From assembly GCF_947487305.1 (NCBI RefSeq), contig NZ_CANKWH010000002.1:124001-188000 (forward strand): DNA of 64,000 nt, given 5' to 3'. This DNA comes from an uncultured Paracoccus sp. (GTDB lineage Bacteria > Pseudomonadota > Alphaproteobacteria > Rhodobacterales > Rhodobacteraceae). Made by a program: the position numbers and the translations under genes. The notes beneath the pieces are model-generated. The model was given only the letters and a program-made list of their open reading frames with translations. It did no database searches and was not told the origin of the DNA. Positions 37,737 to 46,928 of this stretch are shown in pieces. Positions within the stretch are counted from its first letter, which is position 1; each line of letters opens with the position of its first letter.

Positions 37737-40160
37737 TCAGTGAGCGACGGCAGAGCCAGAGGTGTCGCCACCCTCCTGGCGCGCGGCCAGGCGGGCGGCC
37801 TCGGCAGCCGCTTCTTCGGCGGCCTCGTCCCATTCGACCGGTTCGGGCATCCGCACCAGCGCGTGCTTCAGCACCTCGCGGACATTGCTGACCGGGATGA
37901 TGGTCATGCCTTCCTTCACGTTGGCCGGGATCTCGGCCAGGTCCTTCTCGTTATCGGCCGGGATCAGCACGGTCTTGATGCCGCCCCGAAGCGCCGCCAG
38001 CAGCTTTTCCTTCAAGCCGCCGATGGCCAGCGCATTGCCGCGCAGCGTGACCTCGCCCGTCATCGCCACGTCCTTGCGGACCGGGATCTGGGTCAGGACC
38101 GAGACGATCGACGTGACCATGGCGAGACCAGCGGAAGGACCATCCTTGGGCGTCGCGCCTTCGGGAACGTGGACATGGATGTCCCGTTTCTCGAATTCCG
38201 GCGGACGGATGCCCAGTTCCGGCGAGATCGAGCGCACGAAGCTCGAAGCAGCGTCGATCGATTCCTTCATCACCTCGCCCAGTTTCCCGGTCGTCTTCAT
38301 CCGGCCCTTGCCCGGCAGGCGCAGCGCCTCGATCTGCAACAGATCGCCGCCGACCTGCGTCCAGGCGAGACCCGTGACCACGCCGACCTGGTCCTCTTTC
38401 TCGGCCAGACCAAAGCGGTGACGGCGCACGCCCAGATATTCCTCGACCTTCGCGGGCGTCACCTCGACCGATTTGGTCTTGCCCTTGAGGATCTCGGTCA
38501 CAGACTTGCGCGCCAGCTTGGCGATCTCGCGCTCGAGCGAGCGCACCCCGGCCTCCCGCGTGTAGTAGCGGATGACGTGGTTCAACGCCTCGTCGCTGAC
38601 CGAGAACTCGCCCTTGCGCAGCCCGTTCGCCTTGATCTGCTTGGGCAGCAGGTGACGGCGCGCGATCTCGCGCTTTTCGTCCTCGGTATAGCCGGCCAGC
38701 GGGATGATCTCCATCCGGTCCAGCAGCGGCCCAGGCATGTTGTAGCTGTTGGCCGTGGTCACGAACATCACGTCCGACAGGTCGTATTCCACTTCGAGAT
38801 AGTGGTCCACGAAGGTCGAGTTCTGTTCGGGGTCCAGAACCTCCAGCATTGCCGAAGCCGGGTCGCCGCGGAAATCCTGCCCCATCTTGTCGATCTCGTC
38901 GAACAGGATCAGCGGGTTCGTGGTCTTGGCCTTCTTCAGCGCCTGGATGATCTTGCCGGGCATCGAGCCGATATAGGTCCGCCGGTGGCCGCGGATCTCG
39001 GATTCGTCGCGCACACCGCCAAGCGAGATGCGGATGAATTCACGACCCGTCGCCTTGGCGAGCGAGCGACCCAGCGAGGTCTTGCCGACGCCCGGAGGGC
39101 CAACGAGGCTGAGGATCGGGCCTTTCAGCTTCTGGCTGCGATTCTGCACCGCCAGGTATTCGACGATCCGTTCCTTGACCTTTTCCAGACCATAGTGATC
39201 GGCGTCCAGCACCGCCTCGGCACGGGCCAGATCCTTCTTGGTGCGCGACTTCACGCCCCAGGGCAGGCTCAGAAGCCAGTCGAGGTAGTTGCGGCTGACC
39301 GTGGCCTCGGCCGACATCGGCGACATCGACTTCAGCTTCTTCAGCTCGGCATTGGCCTTGTCGCGGGCTTCCTTCGAGAATTTCGTGTTCTCGATCTTCT
39401 CTTCCAGTTCCGCGATCTCGTTCTGGCCGTCCTCGCCGTCGCCCAGCTCCTTCTGAATGGCCTTCATCTGCTCATTCAGATAATACTCGCGCTGGGTCTT
39501 CTCCATCTGGGTCTTGACGCGCGACTTGATCTTCTTCTCGACCTGCAGGACCGACATCTCGCCCTGCATCAGGCCATAGACCTTCTCGAGCTGCGCACCG
39601 ACATCCAGCGTCTCCAGCAGGTCCTGCTTCTTGTCGATCTCGACGCCCATATGGCCACTGACCAGATCGGCCAGCCGCGCGGGTTCGCGTGCCTCGGCGA
39701 CGGCGGTCACAACCTCTTCGGGAATGTTCTTGCGCACTTTCACATAACGCTCGAACTCGTCGGTCACGGCGCGGGTCAGGGCGGTCACCGTGTCGGCGTC
39801 GCCCGGAAGCTGTTCAAGCGGCTCGGCGGTGGCTTCGAAGTAATCGTCATTCGGCACAAAGCCGGTGATGCGCACGCGACTCCGGCCCTCGACCAGCACC
39901 TTCACGGTGCCATCCGGAAGTTTCAACAGTTGCAGCACATTGGCCAGAACGCCGGTGCGGTAGATGCCATCCTCGGCCGGCTCGTCGACCGAGGCATCTT
40001 TCTGCGCCGCCAGAAGGATCGGCCGGTCGGCCTCCATCACGGATTCCAGCGCCCGGACCGATTTCTCGCGCCCCACGAACAAGGGCACGATCATATGCGG
40101 AAACACCACGATATCGCGCAGCGGCAATACCGGATGAGTCTGTTGTGTGAATTCGTTCAT
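37737..40160 (-). CDS. lon: ATP-dependent protease La
   Basis: 807 residues, full length. Domains: N-terminal LON substrate-binding domain (about 8-205, [20 protein letters not shown]), coiled coil (205-285), AAA+ module with Walker [14 protein letters not shown] at about 354-366 and Walker [10 protein letters not shown]. The C-terminal peptidase domain carries the catalytic serine in [11 protein letters not shown] and a lysine in the following [10 protein letters not shown] region. It degrades misfolded and regulatory proteins in the cytosol. The upstream DNA contains a heat-shock-like promoter, and a UUCG terminator follows. Confidence 0.98.
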   Translation of the reverse strand: MNEFTQQTHPVLPLRDIVVFPHMIVPLFVGREKSVRALESVMEADRPILLAAQKDASVDEPAEDGIYRTGVLANVLQLLKLPDGTVKVLVEGRSRVRITGFVPNDDYFEATAEPLEQLPGDADTVTALTRAVTDEFERYVKVRKNIPEEVVTAVAEAREPARLADLVSGHMGVEIDKKQDLLETLDVGAQLEKVYGLMQGEMSVLQVEKKIKSRVKTQMEKTQREYYLNEQMKAIQKELGDGEDGQNEIAELEEKIENTKFSKEARDKANAELKKLKSMSPMSAEATVSRNYLDWLLSLPWGVKSRTKKDLARAEAVLDADHYGLEKVKERIVEYLAVQNRSQKLKGPILSLVGPPGVGKTSLGRSLAKATGREFIRISLGGVRDESEIRGHRRTYIGSMPGKIIQALKKAKTTNPLILFDEIDKMGQDFRGDPASAMLEVLDPEQNSTFVDHYLEVEYDLSDVMFVTTANSYNMPGPLLDRMEIIPLAGYTEDEKREIARRHLLPKQIKANGLRKGEFSVSDEALNHVIRYYTREAGVRSLEREIAKLARKSVTEILKGKTKSVEVTPAKVEEYLGVRRHRFGLAEKEDQVGVVTGLAWTQVGGDLLQIEALRLPGKGRMKTTGKLGEVMKESIDAASSFVRSISPELGIRPPEFEKRDIHVHVPEGATPKDGPSAGLAMVTSIVSVLTQIPVRKDVAMTGEVTLRGNALAIGGLKEKLLAALRGGIKTVLIPADNEKDLAEIPANVKEGMTIIPVSNVREVLKHALVRMPEPVEWDEAAEEAAAEAARLAARQEGGDTSGSAVAH

Positions 40161-40226
40161 GATCAGTCCTTTCCTGCCCGAGATCCCGGCCCCACGATTG
40201 GCGGCACACGATCCCTGCGACCCCTA

Positions 40227-40254
40227 ATCTAGGGGCCGGTCGTATGGGGTTCAA
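40227..40254 (-). promoter_or_regulatory. RpoH-like heat-shock promoter of lon
   Basis: On the minus strand TTGAAC (-35, 40254-40249) and CCCCTAGAT (-10, 40235-40227) are separated by 13 bases, close to the heat-shock sigma consensus CTTGAA and CCCCAT. A 6-base palindrome (CCCCTA-ATC-TAGGGG) overlaps the -10. It lies about 70 bases upstream of the lon ATG. Confidence 0.5.
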
Positions 40255-40357
40255 TATGCGCCATGCCGGCCCGGTCCCCAAGCGCGTTCTGCATCTGCGC
40301 CCTGCAACGATGCCGCACCCGGCACCGGCTGACGCGCAGCGTGGCAACGGCTTGCAG

Positions 40358-41713
40358 TCACCGCGGAATCACGATTTCGGCCCGCAGCCCGCCAAGCCGC
40401 GCCCCACGCACCAACCGCAATTGCCCGCCATGGGCACGCGCCACATCCGCCGCGATCGACAGGCCCAGCCCGACCCCCTGCCCCCGGTTCTGGTTCCGCG
40501 CCGGGTCCAGCCGGGTAAAGGGCCGCATCGCCTCGTCCATCTGCACTTCAGGAATGCCCGGCCCGTCATCCTCGACGCTGATGCGCAGGCTGCGCGGGGC
40601 CAGCGCGGCATCGACCTCGGCATGTTCGCCATAGCGCACCGCATTGCCGATCAGGTTCTCGATCGCCCGGCGCAGCATGTCGGGACGGAAGGTGACGCGG
40701 CCATCCTCGGGACCTTCGACCTCGGCAAGCCGCACCTTCTGCCCGGCGCGCTGCGCATCGGCCACCAGCCCACGCAGGAAGGGCAAGGCCTCGGTGGCGA
40801 CCGGCGGCCCTTCCTGCGCCTCGTCGCGCGAGTAATCGAGGAAGGCCCCCACCATCCGGCTCATCTCGTCGACATCGGCGGTCATCGCGTCGATCTCGGG
40901 CTGGTCGGTCGGCAGGTCGGGCGACAGCATCGACAGCCCCAGCCTGAGCCGGGTCAGCGGCGTGCGCAGGTCATGGCTGATCCCCGACAGCATCAGCTTG
41001 CGCTGTTCGTTGCTGCGCTCGAGCCGGTTGCGCATGTCCAGGAAGGCGGCACCCGCGCTGCGCACCTCTATGGCACCGGCGGGACGATAGGGCACGATCC
41101 GGCCCTTGCCATAATCCTCGGCCGCCCGCGCCAGCCGCTTGATCGGCCTCAGCTGGTTGCGCAGGAAGATCGTGGCGATCCCCGACATCAGAAGCGAGGT
41201 GAACAGCATCAGCACCAGCAGCTGATGCGGGTTCGAGGCGCTGACCCGGCTGCGATCGAAGGCCAGGAGATAGGGCCCGAACGGGCCGTTCATGGTGATC
41301 CGCACCCGCTTCTCGTCGCTGGCCAGATCGATCCCCATCACCTGCGGCAGCGTCGCGCGCAGTTCCTCGATCACCACCCGCCCCGAGAAATCATAGAAGA
41401 TCCGGTCATCATCGACGTTCGGCTCGGCCGGAAGCTCGACCGACAGCCCCAGCGGCACGGCCACCGCCCGGCCCGCCAGCAGCGCCGCCGGCCCGTTCAC
41501 CGCCGGGTCCATCCGCGCCGCCACAAAACCCAGCTCGCGCGCCATGCTGGCGGTCATCTGCCGGGTCACGCCCTCGAAATGGCGCTGGAGGAAGGTGACG
41601 CTGACCACCAGCGTCACCACCACCACCGGCAGGAACAGGATCAGCGCCGCCCGGCCATAGAGCCCGCGCGGGAAGAAGCGTTTGAGCCAGCTGAAATCGG
41701 GGCCGAATGCCAT
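40358..41713 (-). CDS. sensor histidine kinase (EnvZ-like architecture)
   Basis: 451 residues. Two membrane segments (about 22-42 and 164-184) bracket a periplasmic domain of about 120 residues. A HAMP linker follows, then a HisKA domain with phospho-acceptor His247 in GISHDLRTPLTRLRL, and an HATPase domain with N box AIENLIGNAVRYGEHA, D-x-G in SVEDDGPGIPE and GQGVGLGLSIAADVARAHGG. It should autophosphorylate in response to an envelope signal. No response regulator lies next to it in the window: the adjacent gene is a divergent hydrolase and lon lies on the other side. Confidence 0.93.
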   Translation of the reverse strand: MAFGPDFSWLKRFFPRGLYGRAALILFLPVVVVTLVVSVTFLQRHFEGVTRQMTASMARELGFVAARMDPAVNGPAALLAGRAVAVPLGLSVELPAEPNVDDDRIFYDFSGRVVIEELRATLPQVMGIDLASDEKRVRITMNGPFGPYLLAFDRSRVSASNPHQLLVLMLFTSLLMSGIATIFLRNQLRPIKRLARAAEDYGKGRIVPYRPAGAIEVRSAGAAFLDMRNRLERSNEQRKLMLSGISHDLRTPLTRLRLGLSMLSPDLPTDQPEIDAMTADVDEMSRMVGAFLDYSRDEAQEGPPVATEALPFLRGLVADAQRAGQKVRLAEVEGPEDGRVTFRPDMLRRAIENLIGNAVRYGEHAEVDAALAPRSLRISVEDDGPGIPEVQMDEAMRPFTRLDPARNQNRGQGVGLGLSIAADVARAHGGQLRLVRGARLGGLRAEIVIPR

Positions 41714-41747
41714 GGAAACCCTGCCTGAACGCCGCTAGGCTAGCGTC

Positions 41748-42680
41748 ATGAGCCAAGATGCGAAAGCCCCGCCCGCCGCAGACGCCGCGTCCCTGCCGCG
41801 GCCACCCCGGCCCGAAGATCTGCCCGAGGGGCTGCGGCTGGTTCTGGCGCCCAATCCCTCGCCCCTGACGGGCCCCGGGACCAACACCTTCCTTCTGGGC
41901 ACCGACGAGATTGCCGTCATCGACCCCGGCCCCGATCTGCCCGCCCATCGCGCGGCGATTCTGGCGGCGGCCGGGCGTGGCCGCATCACCCATATCTTCG
42001 TCACCCATGCCCATCGCGACCATTCCGAGGGCGTGCCGGCGCTGGCCGAAGCGACCGGGGCGGAGGTGCTGGGCTTCGGCGATGCACTGGCTGGCCGTTC
42101 GGCGGTGATGCAGCGGCTGGCTGCCGAGGGCGGCGCCGGCGGCGGCGAGGGGCTGGACCTGAGCTTCCGCCCCGACCGGCAGCTGGCCGATGGCGAGACC
42201 ATCACCCGCGACGAATGGAGCCTGACCGCCCATCACACCCCCGGCCATGCCGGCAATCATCTGTGCTTCGCTTGGGGCGATGTGACCTTCAGCGGCGACG
42301 TGGTCATGGGCTGGTCCACCACGCTGATCTCGCCCCCCGATGGCGACCTGGCCGATTATTTTCGCAGCCTCGACCGGCTGACCGCGCTGGCGCCCGCGCG
42401 TCTTTTCCCGGCCCATGGCCCGGCCATCGACGCGCCGCTGCCGCGCCTCGCCGAACTGGCCGCCCATCGCCGCCAGCGCACCGCCCAGATTCTCGCCGCC
42501 CTGCGCGACGGCGCCCCCGCCGATGCCGCCACACTGGCCGCGCGAATCTATGACGTGCCGCCCCAGCTTCTGCCCGCCGCGACCCGGAACGTCTTCGCCC
42601 ATCTGGTCGCCCTGAGCACCCTCGGCGCCGCCCGCCCCGAGGGCGAAATCACCTGGCAGACGCGCTTTTCGGCAGACTGA
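41748..42680 (+). CDS. metallo-beta-lactamase fold hydrolase
   Basis: 310 residues. The metal-binding motif THAHRDHSEG gives His87, His89, Asp91 and His92; further ligands are in HHTPGHAGNHLCF and CFAWGDVTFSGDVVMGW, and in FPAHGPAI. The C-terminal winged-helix-like region resembles LACTB2-type proteins, some of which are endonucleases or thioester hydrolases. The reaction is unknown. Cytosolic; no signal peptide. It is divergent from the sensor kinase (34 bases between starts) and followed by tRNA-Asn. Confidence 0.9.
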   Translation: MSQDAKAPPAADAASLPRPPRPEDLPEGLRLVLAPNPSPLTGPGTNTFLLGTDEIAVIDPGPDLPAHRAAILAAAGRGRITHIFVTHAHRDHSEGVPALAEATGAEVLGFGDALAGRSAVMQRLAAEGGAGGGEGLDLSFRPDRQLADGETITRDEWSLTAHHTPGHAGNHLCFAWGDVTFSGDVVMGWSTTLISPPDGDLADYFRSLDRLTALAPARLFPAHGPAIDAPLPRLAELAAHRRQRTAQILAALRDGAPADAATLAARIYDVPPQLLPAATRNVFAHLVALSTLGAARPEGEITWQTRFSAD

Positions 42681-42739
42681 AAATTTTGTCGCAATCCCTC
42701 TGGACGCCCCCTGACACCATTGCTATACGGCCCACGTGT

Positions 42740-42814
42740 TCCGGCGTAGCTCAGCGGTAGAGCAGTTGACTGTTAATCAATTGGTCGTAGGTTCGATCCC
42801 TACCGCCGGAGCCA
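42740..42814 (+). tRNA. tRNA-Asn (anticodon GTT)
   Basis: 75 nt with encoded CCA. Acceptor TCCGGCG / CGCCGGA, D-arm TAGCTCAGCGGTAGAGC, anticodon loop CTGTTAA (anticodon GTT), T-arm GTAGGTTCGATCCCTAC. Its 3' end faces the accessory region. Confidence 0.98.
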
Positions 42815-42818
42815 TAAA

Positions 42819-42856
42819 AACAAGGGCTTAGCCAAATCGGCTAGGCCCTGTTTTTT
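42819..42856 (+). terminator. terminator of tRNA-Asn
   Basis: AACAAGGGCTTAGCC / GGCTAGGCCCTGTT pair with one bulge and one mismatch around a five-base loop, then TTTTTT. It begins five bases after the tRNA CCA end. Confidence 0.8.
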
Positions 42857-42906
42857 CTGCTTGTCACCGGATTCGTCACTGAATTTGCTTTGCCGCCACG
42901 CGCGCG

Positions 42907-43452
42907 CGCGCCGCGCAGGTGGCCTCGCTGGCAGTGGGATCAAACAACTTTCCGACCCGTGTCTATGAAAACAGTCCCGGACTTGTCGACTGGCTCGCCT
43001 CGGAGATGCTGAAATACGGTGTCAGGCCGGAAATCGAGGCTTTCGATTTGTCACACATCTTTCAGGCAGCCAGCATGGTTCGGGACGGACGACTGAAGGG
43101 GCCCCTTCACGTCCAGTTCGTCATGGGCGTCAAGAACGCGATGCCGGTCGATCGCGACGCCCTTGAGTTCATGATCAAGACGACAAAACGGCTGATGCCC
43201 GATGCAACATGGTGTGCGGCCGGCATCGGCCAGTATCAAGCGACGCTGAATGAGTGGTGTGCCGAGTTGGGCGGTCATTGCAGGACAGGGCTTGAGGACA
43301 ATATGCGATTGGACAAGATGACCCTCGCGCCGTCCAATGCGGCGCTGGTCAGACAGTGCGCCGGCATCCTCGAAAGGCATGGCCGAAAGGTCGCTACGGT
43401 TGAAGAGGCGCGAACGCTCTTGAAGTTGCCATCGCCGGTCGAGAACGAATAG
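42907..43452 (+). pseudogene. truncated BKACE / 3-keto-5-aminohexanoate cleavage family gene (C-terminal fragment)
   Basis: About 180 residues readable from AAQVASLAVGSNNFPTRVYE. Conserved BKACE/DUF849 C-terminal features are present: VRPEIEAFDLSHIFQAA, LKGPLHVQFVMGVKNAMP, WCAAGIGQYQATLNEWC, the GGHCRTGLEDNMRL signature and LAPSNAALVRQ. A complete family member is about 290-310 residues, so roughly the first 110 residues, including the N-terminal metal ligands, are missing. Upstream sequence instead runs into the tRNA-Asn terminator. I read it as a relic cut by recombination beside the tRNA. The only local initiation codon is a GTG at 42919. Confidence 0.8.
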
Positions 43453-43928
43453 CGGCATACTTCTCATCAGGGTCAAGGCGAGGTAGCTCTGGACCGACCC
43501 CGTAAGCGCTGGCGCAACTATCCGCGTCAGAGCTGCGCCGAAAGTCAGAGACAAACTGCTGTTCTCCGAAAGCGGGCATCGAGCTATCGGTGAAAATGGG
43601 AACCCCTGAACTCCGATGTCGGTAGGGACGAAATCCGAGATCGGGGAACCGCGTCGTTCTCGTAGCCATCCAATACGATTAGGTTCGCTCCAGCTCGAAG
43701 CAGGCGCGTGCCCCTAGCGAGCAGCATGGGCGGGGCCTTATGCACCGCCCATGTCCTATAACTCGGAATGCCTCACCTGCGGCGGCCCCCCTTTGTCATT
43801 CCGCCCGGTTCCTCACCTCGAACGCAGCGCGCGGCACAGGTCGCGATCTGGATACCGTTCAAATCCTGCGGAGCGCGTTCAAAAGCGGCCTTCTCGTGTT
43901 TTTGGGCGGAAGCATAGCCGCCGCCACC
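43453..43928. other. non-coding or decayed stretch
   Basis: About 475 bases with no coding region I can support on either strand. GC content and codon character differ from the flanking chromosome. A 91-codon minus-strand frame over 43394-43669 overlaps the BKACE relic and has no recognisable domain. No integrase or transposase motif is visible. Probably remnant sequence between the BKACE fragment and the prophage remnant. Confidence 0.5.
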
Positions 43929-44312
43929 CTACTGGCCGTCAGCGCGCGATTTTTCATGGTCGCCACCGAGGGCGCGGATATGCCCCTCGGCATACTCGAT
44001 CACCGCATCACGGAAGCTACTTGGCTCGTCGCTCCGGTATTCTTCCAGATGAAGTTTCCATGCCTCGACATCGAACGGGTCCGGCTCCCCGCGCAGAACA
44101 ATCACCGGGCCACGCTCGACAGGTTCAGGCTTCGGATTTCGCGCGGCAAGTTCGGCTACTTTGCCCAGGATCAGCTGACGAATGCTCTCCCAACGCGTTT
44201 GTGTTCCCTGATCGGCGGGAAAGGAACGCACTTTCCTGTTCGGACTGAACAGATGCACAGTCACATGACTGGCTTTGTCTCCGGGCCCAGACTGATTGTC
44301 ATCGTCGGTCAT
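43929..44312 (-). CDS. hypothetical protein in the prophage remnant
   Basis: 127 residues from MTDDDNQSGPGDKASHVTVH at 44312; a longer frame to 44399 exists. The composition is credible for a protein: charged, with an internal helix-like stretch (SIRQLILGKVAELAARN) and no hydrophobic segment. I do not recognise a family. It is divergent from the Mor-like regulator with 81 bases between the starts, so the two may share a control region. The opposite strand is also open through the same interval but reads like a shadow frame. Confidence 0.4.
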   Translation of the reverse strand: MTDDDNQSGPGDKASHVTVHLFSPNRKVRSFPADQGTQTRWESIRQLILGKVAELAARNPKPEPVERGPVIVLRGEPDPFDVEAWKLHLEEYRSDEPSSFRDAVIEYAEGHIRALGGDHEKSRADGQ

Positions 44313-44393
44313 TGCCGCCACCAGAAACCCCTTTCCAGGGCTAAACATCTTTCCCCCGGAATATGCTGCAAGCATCCCGTTCCAGAGGTGCTG

Positions 44394-44777
44394 ATGCAAG
44401 CCTTATCTTGTTTCGAAATTCTGTCCTTGGTCCGCAGCTCCTGCGGGGATGAAGGTTGCGACAAGCTGCTTTCCTCATTTGGCGGAATGCGGATGCATAT
44501 CCCCAAGAATGTGGGCGGACGCTTGCTGGAACCACTCGGCGCAGGGCTGCTTGCTGTCCTGGTGCGCTATTACGGCGATACCGCCATTGACGTGCCCTCG
44601 CGCGGCCATGCGGAGCGTATCATGCGCTCGGTCCGCCTGAAACACGATGTGGTCCACAGCGATCTCTCAGCCAACGAAATCGCCGCGAAGCACGGCGTGA
44701 CCAACGTCTGGGTGCGGCGGCTGCGCAGAGACCTTCTGGAAAAACCTCAAAGCAAACTGACGAAAGCGAAAGCCTGA
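44394..44777 (+). CDS. Mor-like transcriptional activator of a Mu-type prophage
   Basis: 127 residues from MQALSCFEILSLVRSSCGDE, with AGAGG upstream. The Mor/C-like pattern is visible: a glycine-turn beta segment GGMRMHIPKNVGG in the middle and a C-terminal helix-turn-helix SANEIAAKHGVTNVWVRRLR. In phage Mu, Mor activates the middle promoter and C the late genes. Here the gene ends two bases before the gpT start, far closer than in Mu, suggesting that a deletion joined regulatory and head genes. The family call rests on motif resemblance. Confidence 0.6.
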   Translation: MQALSCFEILSLVRSSCGDEGCDKLLSSFGGMRMHIPKNVGGRLLEPLGAGLLAVLVRYYGDTAIDVPSRGHAERIMRSVRLKHDVVHSDLSANEIAAKHGVTNVWVRRLRRDLLEKPQSKLTKAKA

Positions 44778-44779
44778 CC

Positions 44780-45678
44780 ATGGACATTAACGCCTCTTTG
44801 CTGAACGAGATGTTCAGCGGCTTCAATACCTTCTTCAACAAGGCCGTGGCGGCGACGCCGACCTATTGGAACAAGATCGCGATGGACGTGAAGTCCACCG
44901 GATCGGACGAAACCCATGGCTGGCTTTCCGGCGTGCCGCAGATGCGCGAATGGCTGGGTGAGCGTCATATCAAAGGCGTGATGGCCGCCCGTTACACGCT
45001 GGAAAACCGCAAGTTCGAGACCACGCTGCGGGTGCGGCGCGAAGATATCGAGGATGACCGTCTGGGCGTCTATGCGCCGCAGATCAGCATGATGGCGCAT
45101 GCCGCCGCCTCGCATCCCGACGAGCTTGTCTTTGAGGTGCTGAAACGTGGCTTCGAGGCAGAAAGCTATGATGGTCAGACGTTCTTCGATACCGATCATA
45201 CGATCTTGAAGGCGGATGGCACGGAAGGTTCGGTCTCGAACATGCAGGCGGGCACAGATGCACCGTGGTTCTTGCTGGATGTCAGCCGCCAGGTAAAGCC
45301 GCTCGTGTTCCAGACGCGCATCCCCTACCAGATGCAGAGGCTGAACAAGGACAGCGATAACAACGTCTTCATGCGCGACGAATATCTCTATGGGATCCGC
45401 GCGCGCGGGTGAACGCAGCCTACGGTCTCTGGCAATTCGCATTCGGCTCGAAGCAGCCCCTGACCGCCGAGAATTACGAGGTGGCGCGGGTCGCCATGCA
45501 GGCGATGCGCTATGATGGCGGGCGCATCATGGGCGTGGTGCCGAATATGCTGTTGGTTCCTCCGGCACATGAGGCGGCTGCACGCGAGCTGCTGACTGCG
45601 GATGAGCTGACCGGCGGTGGCACCAACGTCTGGCGCGGCTCGGCTGACCTGCTGGTCACACCTTATCTGCAGAAGTGA
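44780..45678 (+). pseudogene. Mu-like major head protein gpT, frameshifted
   Basis: Two consecutive frames together give about 299 residues, near the 305 of Mu gpT. The first (44780-45412) starts MDINASLLNEMFSGFNTFFN and includes VKSTGSDETHGWLSGVPQMR and FETTLRVRREDIEDDRLGVY; the second (to 45678) continues with NAAYGLWQFAFGSKQPLT and ends DLLVTPYLQK. The break is at a CG-dinucleotide run (45399-45407). Removing one CG would restore IRARVNAAYG across the junction, so a 2-base slippage insertion is the simplest explanation. The product should be a truncated, inactive capsid protein. Confidence 0.85.
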
Positions 45679-45683
45679 TCGCC

Positions 45684-46598
45684 ATGGCGGGACAAGAGCA
45701 GATGGCCACCGTGCCGCTGCCCGAGCTTGAACCGGGCAAGGCGGAAAGCTGGGTGCAGATCCTGCCTGCGGGCAAGTTCGACCTGACGGACAAGCGCGGG
45801 CCGTGGGTGGTCAAGGATATGGCGTCGGTCATCGCAGCATCACGCGCTGATGTGGAACGCGGGATGCCCGTGGACATGGATCACGCGCTGGACCGTCAAA
45901 ACCGGGCCGAAGCGCCTGCGGCGGGCTGGATAGAGGAACTGGCTGCGCGGCAGGATGGCATCTGGGCGCGGATCGCCTGGACCCCGACCGGCAAGGCCAA
46001 GATCGAGGGGCGCGAATATCGCTTCATCAGCCCGGTTGTCATGGTCACGAAAGTCGGCGGCGAGGTGCTGGCGATCAAGCGTGCGGGACCGACCAACGAT
46101 CCGGCCATTGCCATGAAGGCGCTTTGCTCGGTCGAGGGCGATTCCGAAGAGGAAGAGCCGACGGACGAAGCGGCGATTGTCGCCATGCTGCGCGAGACTC
46201 TGGGCGCACCTGCCGACATGCCGGTGCACCAATTGATCAAGCGCACCCGAGCAATCATCGCGGCGGCAGATACGACGCGCACCGATAACGCCCCGACCAG
46301 GGAACTCGCGACCAGCTACATGAGCCTGCTGGCCGAGGTGCACGAAGGCAAGATCGAAGCCGCGCTTGAACGCTGCCGCGATGCGGGCAAGGTGGTCCCC
46401 GCCAACGAGGGTTGGCGGGCGTGTGATACGCCCAGGTTAAGCCCCGTATCTGACGCGCACATTGTCCAACCAGCGCGCGACTACGGCGATTTCCGCGTCA
46501 GAGAACCCCTCGCAAAGCTGATCGTTCAATCTCCTTGTCCGCTCCAGTGCCTGTTGGCGCTGGACGCGCCCCTCGTTGAGCAACTCGACCAGCGATGA
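45684..46598 (+). pseudogene. Mu-like prophage protease/scaffold gpI, 3' truncated
   Basis: Begins MAGQEQMATVPLPELEPGKA; a GTG at 45675 is an alternative start. Mu gpI family features: WVQILPAGKFDLTDKRGPWV, the DMDHALDRQN region, GWIEELAARQDGIWARIAWT and GREYRFISPVV. Similarity ends near VVPANEGW (about base 46415). The remaining roughly 60 codons read antisense to the marR gene and are not phage-like. In Mu the order is I then T; here T comes first, which together with the truncation indicates rearrangement. Confidence 0.78.
46398..46433. repeat. two overlapping perfect hairpins at the prophage junction
   Basis: CCCGCCAAC-GAGG-GTTGGCGGG (46398-46419) and GGGCGT-GTGAT-ACGCCC (46417-46433) lie exactly where phage similarity stops and just after the marR stop on the minus strand. 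They may act as a marR terminator without a T-run or mark a recombination end. Confidence 0.5.
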
Positions 46599-46868
46599 CC
46601 GGCCGTCCTCCGGGTCAGGAATGCGCCGGACCAGCCCGGCTTTCGACATGCGATCGACGAGTCCGGTCAAGGCCGGCGCCCCCAGATCCAGCGCGCGGGC
46701 AAGGGCGGACATGGATACCCCGCCCTCGGCTGGCAGCGCCAGCAAGAGACCGATCCGCGCGGCGGTCATGCCTTCGGTTTCACGCTCGATCCAGGCCTCC
46801 AGCCGGCGCTGCGCCGTGGTCAGCAGATAGATCAGCCGGGGCGCGTGACGTGTGGTCAGGTGAGGCAT
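46437..46868 (-). CDS. MarR family transcriptional regulator
   Basis: 143 residues. A winged helix-turn-helix: EGGVSMSALARALDLGAPAL (helices alpha2-alpha3), LTGLVDRMSKAGLVRRIPDP (recognition helix to wing) and EDGRSSLVELLNEG (wing), the usual MarR order. Family members bind small phenolic or lipid ligands and repress divergent neighbours. The 83 bases to the divergent alpha/beta hydrolase gene hold two 18-base direct repeats suited to operator binding. It is the leftmost intact gene of the island before the biosynthetic operon. Confidence 0.92.
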   Translation of the reverse strand: MPHLTTRHAPRLIYLLTTAQRRLEAWIERETEGMTAARIGLLLALPAEGGVSMSALARALDLGAPALTGLVDRMSKAGLVRRIPDPEDGRSSLVELLNEGRVQRQQALERTRRLNDQLCEGFSDAEIAVVARWLDNVRVRYGA

Positions 46869-46890
46869 GGGCAGGTCCGCTATTGATTTT

Positions 46891-46928
46891 ACTTCAGATA
46901 CGAAATAATTACTTCATATGCGAAATAA
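46891..46928. promoter_or_regulatory. tandem operator-like repeats between marR and the hydrolase
   Basis: Direct repeats ACTTCAGATACGAAATAA (46891-46908) and ACTTCATATGCGAAATAA (46911-46928) have a 20-base period; each holds a TTC-N6-GAA inverted repeat. They lie in an AT-rich gap between divergent starts, 23 bases from each gene, and fit two MarR dimers on one DNA face. Confidence 0.65.

Noticed and set aside
43394..43669. 91-codon minus-strand frame after the BKACE relic
   Set aside because: It overlaps the BKACE fragment and resembles nothing I recognise; support is insufficient.
43740..44393. Upstream extension of the Mor-like gene
   Set aside because: The extension crosses the divergent 127-codon frame, contains no domain and its composition changes at the ATG at 44394, which has a ribosome-binding-like AGAGG.
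45409..45678. Programmed frameshift in gpT
   Set aside because: No slippery heptamer is present; a CG-repeat slip of two bases explains the break better and the prophage is otherwise decayed.
42815..46433. Integrase or transposase for the island
   Set aside because: No tyrosine or serine recombinase motif and no DDE transposase frame was found; mobility genes are absent or lost.
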